This document shows, piece by piece, positions 36,401-45,100 of a DNA stretch of 64,000 bases. A model generated the notes under the pieces. It had not been told where the DNA came from and did not search any database. It saw only the letters and a list, made by a program, of their open reading frames with translations. Position 1 is the first letter of the stretch, and every line of letters starts with the position of its first letter. The position numbers were made by a program, and so were the translations under genes. The DNA is from Bacteroidota bacterium (GTDB lineage: Bacteria; Bacteroidota; Bacteroidia; Bacteroidales; ML635J-15). The stretch spans positions 45,526 through 109,525 of the forward strand of contig JAKQEK010000328.1 of NCBI GenBank assembly GCA_029558535.1, written 5' to 3'.

Positions 36401-38082
36401 ATTATTTCAGGGCTCAGTCTGTTGATGGTTGCTGGGGTGATGAAGGTGCTTCCGTTGTAGAAATATTTGAAATTCCTGAAGCAGATGACTTCGAAAATGT
36501 TACTGCTTGCGGTTCGTATATTTTACCAGAAGTAACAACAGGAAATTATTTTACAACCAGCGGTGGAATAGGTTTGATTGCCGAAGGAACAGAAATTACA
36601 TCTACTCAAACCATATTTGTTTATGCAGAAACAGGCACAACTCCAAACTGTACAGATGAGACCAGTTTTACGGTCACAATTAATGATTATCCTGTAATTG
36701 ACGATCCGGAAGATGTATCTGCTTGTGATGTTTATATTTTACCAGCATTAACTAATGGTGAATATTTTGCTGAAACCGGAGGTGTCAATCCAATTACTAC
36801 AGGAACAGAAATTACATCAACTCAAACCATATATGTTTATGCCGAATCGGGCACCACTCCAAATTGTACTGTCGAAAACAGCTTTGTTGTTACAATAAAT
36901 ACTGCAATACCTGTTGATTTAGGTGATGACATAGAACAGTGTGGCGGTCCTGTAGAACTTGATGCCGGTGCAGGTTATGTCTCTTACGAATGGAATGGAA
37001 CGCCCGGAAATCAAACATTTCTTGCCAACACTTCGGGTACATATACCGTAGTTGTTGAAGATAATAACGGATGTACAGCAACTGACGAAATTGAGGTAAC
37101 AATTTTCCCTGCACTGTCATTTTCATTGAGCTCAACCAATGAATCTGCTCCCGGAGCAAATGATGGAAGTATAACGGTTGAAATCACCGGCGGCACACCT
37201 GATTATTATATTGATTGGATAAGTGGTAATATTACAACATCCTCAACAAGCTACACAATTACAGGACTTACCGGTGGAAATTACGGAATTACAGTTGTGG
37301 ATAGTAATGGATGCTCAGATACAGATGGTATTACAGTAAATACAGACGGTGTTGCACCTGTGACAAACTTTACGGCAAATGTAACTGAAGGTTGTGATAA
37401 TCTGACAGTAACTTTTACCGATTTAAGCTCAAATACTCCTACAAGCTGGGCCTGGGACTTTGGTGATGGAGATGTGTCAATTGAGCAAAATCCTGTTCAC
37501 GAATACACTTCTCCCGGTTTATACACAATAAGTCTGACTGCCGGGAATGCTTATGGCGATCATCTTGCTGAATTTGAAGATTATATAATAATCGGAGAAA
37601 CTCCGACTATTGATTATATGGTCACATCAGCTACCGGAGAATTTGTACCTGACGGAGCAATTTCTGTAACTGTAACCGGCGGACAAGAACCATATATTAT
37701 CGAGTGGGCTCATGATGATGAAGAAACTTCGCTTGAGCTATTAAACCTTATGCCAGGAGATTATTATCTGACAGTAACTGAGGATCTTGTAGGATGTCAA
37801 TCTACAGAACATATTGTTGTAGATTTTGTAAATATTATAATTTCGGAAACTATCAGTTGCAAAATTTATCCAAATCCGGCTTCAGATGTAATATTTATAG
37901 AATTCGAAAACGGAATACCTGAAAATATTGAAATAGTAAATACTTTAGGAGAAATCGTTTTTGTTCTCAAACCTGAAAATTACTCAACAATAATTAATAT
38001 TAATAATTATACCCCGGGTAATTATTTTATCAATTTGTATTACACCAATTCTGTACATACTCATAAAATTGTTATAAAATAA
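30403..38082 (+). CDS. giant T9SS-exported papain-family protease with 15 tandem Ig-like repeats
   Basis: A 2559-residue secreted protein. It has a signal peptide (1-19), a C1 (papain) peptidase domain (about 75-300) with Gln97, Cys103 in GACWSFA, His243 in NHAVAIVGW and Asn273 in KNSWGTSWG, so the catalytic set is complete, then a lectin-like domain (about 305-470). Next come a PKD domain (about 475-555), another beta domain, and a second PKD (about 745-820). Residues 827-2026 are 15 repeats of exactly 80 residues, each with Cys in QCGG and EGCWG (Ig-like, CHU_C-associated type). Then come two 70-residue repeats, an Ig-like unit, SprB-type and PKD units, and a type A sorting domain (about 2480-2559, KIYPNPASDV). 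It is probably a surface protease on a long stalk. The repeats alternate between two types (TADNGGDG and TASGGDGG). Confidence 0.9.
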   Translation: MKKFLFSFSLILLTISVIAQELPQAGPINPEFLEYLAKKNSGELIIQTEDGYYLGEIPSPFIKNFDNFSFNAPKLIPSSYDLRYENGGDYLTSVKNQGAEGACWSFATYAAVESYWKKQGLATYDLSEQNLATCHAYDYTPSQGGNSDMSAAYLTRFSGPISESDDPYTLPSNPTCVPGFTPVAYVGQYRELPGKASASYDENAIKQAVLDYGVIYTNMYYESSYKNATDHTYYYNGSNGTNHAVAIVGWDDDMVVTGGSATPSGPGAWIIKNSWGTSWGVSGFFYISYEDTKVNSTLAYFPSYIEYDPNAELYFYDDYGATGSYGWVDGDDYALVKYEATQDMQITKLGSFVTHAGTGLSFWVYDSFDGSNLTGLLGSISENTCELPGYYTYDLSTPINISSGEDFYIKARYNSGQTATIPRESIVAGYTSAATIQTGKCWLSNLGTTSWLTIGGGTSYMFDVCINAYTVAVASAPPTADFSADQTVVVAGTTVNFSDASSGVPEDWTWTFEGGDPATSDIYNPSVTYNTPGTYDVTLYVSNGFGFDEITKENYITVSSAPLTCEYYDNIEDSDVITAYTMTGGYLTGPSNAQYTEFAEYYDSPLNFNLEGVRLGVYQADVLSGDPKITIKVWDVDAGLPGTELYTEDFNIGDFTASAYNNITFASNTIVPSEFFIGYQIYYTTPQDTFAIYQALNRGSGSPYPNTAYIKKLGVWHDADYYLSGTWNTAFTIYPKLCPSAPTADFTADVTSGCTGLSVQFTQNCSSNTDTWEWDFGDGTPTSTEANPSHTYTASGTYTVSLTASNTTGNDTETKVDYIYVAVNPATVIVSGGGTQCAGSMTITADNGGDGTIYWQNTTSGGTSIANPSTSESVSASGTYYFRAQSAEGCWGDEGSAVVTINSLPADVIVSGGGSQCGGSMTLTADNGGDGTIYWQNTTSGGTNIANPSISESVSASGTYYFRAQSAEGCWGNEGSAVVTINAIPDAVAVSGGGTQCGGSMSLTASGGDGGTIYWQNTTSGGTSIANPSTSESVSVSGTYYFRARSTEGCWGPEDSETVTINLLPADVIVSGGGSQCGGSMTLTADNGGDGTIYWQNTISGGTSIANPSISESVPTSGTYYFRAQSAEGCWGNEGSAVVTINAIPDAVAVSGGGTQCGGSMTLTASGGDGGTIYWQNTTSGGTSIATPSTSESVSVSGTYYFRARSTEGCWGPEDSETVTINLLPADVIVSGGGSQCGGSMTLTADNGGDGTIYWQNTTSGGISIANPSTSESISSDGTYYFRAQSAEGCWGNEGSASVTIYGFPDPVIISGGGTQCGGSMTLTASGGDGGTIYWQNTTSGGTSIATPSTSESVSASGTYYFRSRSVEGCWGDEDSETVTINLLPADVIVSGGGSQCGGSMTLTADNGGDGTIYWQNTISGGTSIANPSTSESVPTSGTYYFRAQSAEGCWGNEGSESVTIYDIPDPVIVSGGGTQCGGSMTLTASGGDGGTIYWQNTTSGGTSLANPSTFETVSVSGTYYFRSYSADGCWGDEGSETATINLLPAEVIVSGDGTQCGGSMTLNADNGGDGTIYWQNTTSGGTSIANPSTSETVSASGIYYFRAISSEGCWGNEGAGIVTINDIPDPVTVLASGNLCDGFLTLTASGGDGGTIYWQNTTSGGTSTAIESNSETVSVSGTYYFRSRSTEGCWGDEGSETVTITPLPTQVVVTGGGTQCGGTMTLTADNGGDGTIYWQNTTSGGTSIANPSTSETVSASGIYYFRAISSEGCWGNEGAGIVTINDIPDPVIVTGGGTQCGGSMVLSASGGDGGTIYWQSTTSGGTSITNPSTSESASVSGTYYFRSRSAEGCWGDEGSASVTINDIPADVIVSGGGTQCGGSMTLTADNGDEGTIYWQNTTSGGTNVANPSTSETVAVDGTYYFRARSAEGCWGNEGSASVTILDLPNTVIVSGGASQCGGTVTLSADNGSDGTIYWQNTTSGGTSIANPSTSETVSESGTYYFRAQSVDGCWGDEGASVVEIFEIPEADDFENVTACGSYILPEVTTGNYFTTSGGIGLIAEGTEITSTQTIFVYAETGTTPNCTDETSFTVTINDYPVIDDPEDVSACDVYILPALTNGEYFAETGGVNPITTGTEITSTQTIYVYAESGTTPNCTVENSFVVTINTAIPVDLGDDIEQCGGPVELDAGAGYVSYEWNGTPGNQTFLANTSGTYTVVVEDNNGCTATDEIEVTIFPALSFSLSSTNESAPGANDGSITVEITGGTPDYYIDWISGNITTSSTSYTITGLTGGNYGITVVDSNGCSDTDGITVNTDGVAPVTNFTANVTEGCDNLTVTFTDLSSNTPTSWAWDFGDGDVSIEQNPVHEYTSPGLYTISLTAGNAYGDHLAEFEDYIIIGETPTIDYMVTSATGEFVPDGAISVTVTGGQEPYIIEWAHDDEETSLELLNLMPGDYYLTVTEDLVGCQSTEHIVVDFVNIIISETISCKIYPNPASDVIFIEFENGIPENIEIVNTLGEIVFVLKPENYSTIININNYTPGNYFINLYYTNSVHTHKIVIK
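32881..36480 (+). repeat. 15 x 240-bp in-frame tandem repeat
   Basis: Fifteen units of exactly 240 bases with no insertion or deletion, beginning at 32881, 33121, 33361 and so on to 36241. Two unit types alternate over most of the array, giving a 480-base higher-order period. Units 10 and 12 share 117 identical consecutive bases (35171-35287 and 35651-35767), so copying between units continues. Confidence 0.97.
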
Positions 38083-38112
38083 TTTATCCGAACATACTAC
38101 TAAATGTAACTG

Positions 38113-38874
38113 ATGAAAATAATTAGTTTTAACCTTAACGGAATTCGTTCCGCTATAAGTAAAGGCTTATATGAATGGCTGGAAAGTGAAAAACCTGATG
38201 TATTATGTGTTCAGGAAATAAAAGCCTTACCAGAGCAGATAGATGTAATTAAGTTTAAAGAATTAGGATATAATTCTTATATACACTCGGCACAAAAACC
38301 GGGATATAGCGGTGTTGCCGTTTTTTCGAAATCTGTACCCGATTTGGTTAAACCAGGAATAGGTATCCCCGAATTCGACAAAGAAGGTCGCTTACTGCGA
38401 CTTGATTTCGGAAACCTGACAATTATAAATTCCTATTTTCCATCCGGAACAACGGGTGATGTAAGACAAGAAGTTAAAATGGCATATCTCGGAGCTATCC
38501 AAACTTTTATTGATAATCTAAAAAAAGACAGACCTAATATCATTTTATCAGGAGATTATAATATTTGTCATAAAGAAATTGATATAAACAATCCCCAAAA
38601 TAAAAAAGGAGTTTCGGGATTTTTACCCGAAGAACGAGAATGGGTAACAAAATTTCTTGAAAGCGGTTTTATTGATTCATTCAGAGTATTTGACCAAGGT
38701 GCAAATAAATATTCGTGGTGGAGTTATCGTGCAGGGGCAAGAGCAAAAAACCTCGGATGGAGAATTGATTATCACATGGTTTCAAACTTTTTGAAGGATA
38801 AATTAAAAAATGCTTCTATTTTGAGTGAGATTAATATGTCTGATCATTGCCCTGTGGTTGTGGAAATTGCTTAA
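38113..38874 (+). CDS. xth: exodeoxyribonuclease III / AP endonuclease
   Basis: A 253-residue enzyme of the exonuclease-endonuclease-phosphatase fold. Motifs in order: SFNLNGIRSA, the metal-binding VQEIKA, SYFPSG, SGDYNICH (with catalytic Asp and Asn), WWSYRAGARAKNLGWRIDY and SDHCPVV with the final His. It cuts at abasic sites and removes 3' blocking groups in base excision repair. It starts 30 bases after the giant protease gene, but no shared function is apparent. Confidence 0.93.
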   Translation: MKIISFNLNGIRSAISKGLYEWLESEKPDVLCVQEIKALPEQIDVIKFKELGYNSYIHSAQKPGYSGVAVFSKSVPDLVKPGIGIPEFDKEGRLLRLDFGNLTIINSYFPSGTTGDVRQEVKMAYLGAIQTFIDNLKKDRPNIILSGDYNICHKEIDINNPQNKKGVSGFLPEEREWVTKFLESGFIDSFRVFDQGANKYSWWSYRAGARAKNLGWRIDYHMVSNFLKDKLKNASILSEINMSDHCPVVVEIA

Positions 38875-39174
38875 TAGTTATATTTTCCGATTATCTCAAT
38901 ATTTGATTTTGATAAAGATGAAATAAATTACATTCACAAAATAGGGTTTTAAGAATTATTCATACTTTTATTAAAGTTTATATTGTCTCAATAGTTCGAG
39001 TTATCAAGTTATAGGAAAATATGTAGAAGATTCTTGTTTTTCAAAACAATTGCTTTTAGTAGATAAATAATAAGTCATAATCCGTTCAATGCTTCTTATG
39101 CTATAATATTTTTTAACTTCGTTTTAGAAAATCTAATATTTGCTAACTTTACAGATTATCAAATTGAGCTAGAG
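38875..39174. other. 300-base AT-rich non-coding spacer
   Basis: No gene, hairpin with T-run or repeat is visible. The only signal is TAACTTTA at 39144-39151, one base off the -7 promoter consensus, 23 bases before the next start codon. Confidence 0.5.
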
Positions 39175-42100
39175 ATGTGTTTTTTCAAATTTCGTATATG
39201 TGTGTGCATTACTCTATGCATGTTCTTTTTATTGTTGACTAGAATCGCTTTTGCCAGTTCAATCGAATATCCCAAAAATAATACTGGCTTTGTAGAAGAA
39301 AAGGGGCAAAATAAATCATTCGAAAATCTCCGGTTTTCTATGCAGCATAATAATATGTTTATTTATTTTTTAAATGACAGGATTGTTTTTATAAGTCATG
39401 AAGTTGAAAATATCCCCAATGAGCAATCTATTTTAGAACAAGAAAAAGGAAATTACAATCTTGCGTTAAAATATTCAGCTGTTACCACTGCACATAGGTT
39501 TGATTTATTGTTTTTAAATGTAAATCAAAATGTTGAAATAAGTGGGGAAGAAATTATGTCTCATGCATCTGATTATTACCTTAGTCACTGCCCTGAGGGT
39601 ATTTTAAATGTAAGTTCGTTTAAAAAAATTAGATATAATAATATTTACTCCGGTATAGATTTAGTGTTTTATCTTGATCAAGATGTTTTAAAATACGAAT
39701 TTGAGCTATCATCAGGAATTTCCCCGAATGTTATTTCGTTTATGTGGGAAGGTATTGAAGATGCTACTATTTCTGATGATGGTGACCTCAATTTTACAGT
39801 TGGCAACTTCCGAATAGAAGATAAAGCACCGGTTTCATTTAGTGGAAATAATGAAGTAAAAACAAATTTTGTACTTAATGAAAATATCATCAGTTTTAAT
39901 ATTGGTGAGTTAGATAATACATTACCCTTAGTTATAGACCCCGGTTTAGTTTGGACAAGTTCATTGGAATATAATGGATATGGTTCATGGGGTGCACTTA
40001 AGACAAACTCAATAGGAGAGTTTTATGTTGTAGATTGGGAATGGAATCCCGGTTTGACTGATTTAAGTAATTATTTGTCCAGTGCCGGAAGTTCAGTAAC
40101 TTATGGAACGGACAATACAAATGACGAGGTTATTATTTCAAAGTTTAGCACAAATGGTAATTTGCTTTGGGTTTGTAAATATGGCGGTTCCGGCGATGAT
40201 GATGTAAATGGGGGAGTTGAAATTGATGGAAATGATAATCTTTATATTGCAGGGACTTCTCAAAAACTTTTTTCGGCTGGTTCGGGAGATTTTCCTTTGC
40301 AAGTCTTGACAGGGGCATTTAATCAAGCTTGGGATGGTTCATTAAGTACCGGTACGCGTGGTTATTTATTAAAATTTTTGCCAGATAATACACGCCAATG
40401 GGCAACATATTTAGACAGAGGGGCAAATCTTGAAGTTTTTGATATTGAATATGGCATTGGAAATACCATATACATGTGTGGAAAATCAGGAGGCTCTCCA
40501 ACATATATTCAGGCAGGTAGCATTCCTTCAGGAAGCGGATATTTAGGTAATTTAAATGGTACCGGGACAGCCCATAGTTTTGTTTTAGAATTTAATAGTG
40601 CAGGAGCATTAATTTGGGCGAGTTGGCTTCCCGGAATAGCAGCCTCTACAGGAACTGGTCGTAGTTCTGATATTGCAGTAGATAAAAGTTCAGGATATGT
40701 ATATATAGCAGGGGATGAGATGTGGAATTTTTCAACTCCATTTTCAACATCACTAATTACAGCAAGTTACACCAATCAAGGGGATAACGACATGTTCTAC
40801 ATGAGCTTTAATTCTAGCAATCAACCTGTTCCTGCTTACGGGAACTACATTGGTGGTGCGGGTTTTGATAAAATTAATATTGGTGCAGCAAATGGTGATA
40901 CAGAGCTGGATTCCAATGGAAATTTATATGTTTGCGGTCATACATATAGTGCAAATTTCCCTACAGTTAATCCCGGAGGCTGTGCATATTTTGATGGAAT
41001 AATTAATGATGGGACCGGCATTACTGCTAATAAAGCATCTACTCAAGATGGTTTTCTTTTCAAAATTAATACAAGCGGGACGATTACATATTCCACATTT
41101 TTTGGCGGCACAAATTATACTAGTATGAAGCAACTTAAAAAAGATTCTAATGATAATTTGTGGATTTGTGGTCATCAATATCCTGTAGGAGAAATCGCTG
41201 CAATTAGTCATGTTGATTACTATAACCAAACTATAGTTGGAGCAAACGCAAATATAATGTTCTCTCAACTTCGAGACGATGAATATATGGAATGGCTAAG
41301 TTATTACGGCTATACAGCAGGTTATTCTGACTACTTTGGATTTGATATCCTGGAAACTGGTGTTGATACTGTTGAGTTATACCTTGCAGGTAAATTTACG
41401 GGACTTACACCTTTTGGGGGAGGCTATCAATTTACAAATGCTGCTACTTGTACGGGAGCTGCTAAATTTAAAAACACACTTTCAGCAACTGTTCCAGATG
41501 CAATTACACCTAATACTGCTGTAGATTGCAGCATCTCACAGCTTACTGTTACAGGAAGTTTGCCTGTTGGTGCAATTTGGGTATGGTATACCGGTGGTTG
41601 TGGCGGAACACAAATTGGGACAGGTACAACAATTAATATTGCCCCGGTGACTACAACGACCTATTATGTACAGGCAGAAGGTGCTTGTATAACTTCTGAA
41701 TGTGATCAGATAACGATTGATCCGACTATCCCTGCCTCCGTTAGTGTTGATTTTCCAATAATTTGTGATGGAGAAAGTGCTACTATTACTGCAGAAACAG
41801 GTTTTATAGATTACAACTGGAGTACCGGAGAAAGCACTGAAGCTATTACAGTTTCTCCTTCAATTACAACAATATACACTGTCACTGTAGAGGATTCAAA
41901 TGGATGTACCGCAGAGGTGAGCACAACAATTACTGTAAATCCAAGTATTACTCCGACATTTGCATCAGTAGGTCCATATTGCTCCGGGTCAGCCATAGGA
42001 GCACTACCAACCACTTCACAAAACAGCATTACAGGAACATGGTCTCCTGCAATAGATAACACATCAACGACTCTCTATACATTTACACCAACTGCGGGAC

Positions 42101-45100
42101 AGTGTGCTTCAACATCTACTTTGACAATAACTATAAATCCGGTTCCTACGGCAGGAATTACTAATAATACAGGTTCAAACAATCTCACTTGTTTAGTTAC
42201 ATCTATTGACGTAACGGCAACCGGTGGTGGAACGTATTCATGGTCTGGAGGAACAACTCCTACAACAGCAAACAATAATCTGATTAGTCCGGGAACATAC
42301 ACGGTTACAGTAACTAATAGTGGTTGCACAGCATCGGCCGATATTATAATAACAGAATCTGCTAACGAAATAGCTATTGGTATCAGCACAACACAACTTC
42401 TCTGCAATGGAGATTGTGACGCAACAGCAACTGCCACTGCAAACGGAGGCGCTTCTCCTTATACATTTAATTGGAGTAATTCGGCAAGTGGCTCAACAAT
42501 TACAGGTCTGTGTGCAGGGACATACAATGTTACCGTTACAGATGCAAATGGTTGTACAAGCGATGGAACTATTCCAATTGTAACATCATGCTTTGAAATT
42601 ACCGACATTCTTGTAAACTCTTGCGGTGGTGTTGATGAAGGCCTTCAGGAAATGGTAACTTTACAGGTTGGTCCAAATCCATTAAATACATCTACTTTGG
42701 TAATTGATTGGCCTAATAATTCATGGTTGGGTGTCTGTACCGATCCAACATTTGTTGCCAATGTAAATGCAACTATTACAGGTGGTGGATTACTAATAGA
42801 GCCTGTTGGCGGAGTTATCCCTGCCGGAGCAGAAGTTTTAATAATTACTAGCACTGCACTAGATGTTTCAGCATTGGATTTCACAAATCTGGACCATGAT
42901 GTTTATGTCGTTTTTCAATGTGCCGGTAATACTGCTGGTCATTTTGCCAATACCCATGCAGACCCATTGGTTTTTAGATCTTTAGTAATTACGTTTGGAG
43001 GAGCTTGTAACGACTCGGTAGCTTACTATCCAAACGCTTTAGTCAACACTGACGGAGCTTCCGTTGCTTTTACTGCTGAAGGATTATTAACACTTTACAA
43101 CAACGGCTGTGTGGCTCCAATTTTATCTACAAACGAAGCTGTAATTTTTAGCCCACCTGTAATTACGGCTACAGCTTCAAATAATAGCCCTATTTGTGAA
43201 GGAGAGTCTTTAACACTAACCGGCGGAAACAACGGTTATACGGATTACGATTGGTCAGGACCTCTTTCATACAATAGTTCGACACAAAGCCCTATTGTTT
43301 CAGGTAGTGTCACAACTAATATGGCAGGGACTTACTCATTGACAGTAACTGATGCAAATGGGTGTACTGCAACAGCTCAAACAGATGTTACTATTAATGA
43401 AGTTACAGCCACTTCTTCTTTGGGTAATGATCCACTTTGTAGTGGAGACAATAATGGTTCAATTGATGTGACTATTATAGGAGGAACGGCGAACTATGAT
43501 ATTGATTGGGGTAGCGGAAATACTAATACTTCGCTAAATAGTTATACAATCACTGGATTATTGGCCGGAACTTATGATATTACAGTAACTGATGCTAATG
43601 GTTGTCAGGATATTGCTACAACAATTCTTACGGCACCCCCACTACTTACTGTCAGCATAACCGATCAAACTGAACAAAACTGTTCTACTCCGGGCTCAGC
43701 TACTGTAGAGGGCGTGAATGGGACACCCGGTTATACTTATACTTGGCCTCTAACAGCTGGTGGAGTTATGGGCAATACGGCTTCAATGCTTACGGCCGGT
43801 TCATATTCAGTTACTATTGAAGATGCTAACGGTTGTTCAGTCGTTCAAGATATTATTATTTCTGATATTGGTGGACTTAATGTATCTTCTGTTGTAAATT
43901 CAGAGCCATTATGTAATGGTGATGCCAATGGTGAAATAGAAGTAACTATAAGTGGTGGAACTGCTAGTTACGATATTGATTGGGGTACAGGAAATACGAA
44001 TACTTCACTTAACAATTATACAATCACAGGTTTACAGGGAGGAACTTATAATATTACAGTAACTGATGCTAATGGTTGTCAGGATATTACTACTTCAATC
44101 CTAACTGATCCTGCATTGCTTACCGCAAGTATTACAAATCAAACTGATCAGAACTGCACTACTCTCGGCTCGGCAACAATTGAAGGTGCTAACGGCACAC
44201 CAAATTATACATATATTTGGCCTGTAACAGCTGGCGGGGTTGTTGGCAATACTGCTTCTGGTCTTATCGCGGGTTCTTATGATGTAACTGTTGAAGATGC
44301 AAATTCGTGTAGCATTATTCAAACTGTTGTTATAAATAGTGTCGGAGGAATTACTGTTACGGCTCCATTAGTAACTAATCCATCTTGTTTTGGTTTGTCA
44401 GACGGTACTGCCGAGTTTGACATTTTGACCGGAACTCCTGATTTTATAATTGATTACGGCAGTGTTCCTATAACAACTTCAAGCAATAATTATACTGTTA
44501 ATGGGTTATCTGATGGCAACTACAATATTACTGTAACAGACGCAAATGGTTGTTCGACGCAAATTCCGGTTTCTTTATCTGAGCCTGCTGAACTTATAGT
44601 AAATATAAATGTTATTTCTGACGTTTCTTGTAATGGCCTTTCAGATGGAATTGCTACTGTTACACCAATCGGGGGAACGCCTTCGCATAATATTGTTTGG
44701 GATAGTATTAGCCTTTCCGGCTTTAATCAAAATAGTTTGGCTGCAGGTACTTATTCTTTTACTGTTACAGATTTGAACATGTGTCAGGTATTGGGAAGTT
44801 TTGATATTGACCAGCCTGACGTTCTTTCAGCAACAGAAATAATTACAGCACCTTTATGTGCCGGTGACAATGGAACTGTAGAGATTTTGCCTACCGGAGG
44901 AATGCCACCTGTAAATATTATCTGGCAGGATGGTTTTGTCGAATTTACAAATTCTAACGTTCCTGTTAATACAGTTTTTAGCTATACTTTAACTGATGCA
45001 AATTCTTGCACATTTACAAATAGTGTGTTACTTAACGCACCACCACCATTTACAGTTAGCCTTACAGGTACAGACGTTTCCTGTTTTGGGTTGAACGATG

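Noticed and set aside
32881..36480. The tandem repeats considered as a CRISPR array or satellite
   Set aside because: Units are 240 bases, coding, in frame and with conserved protein pattern; there are no spacers or cas genes.
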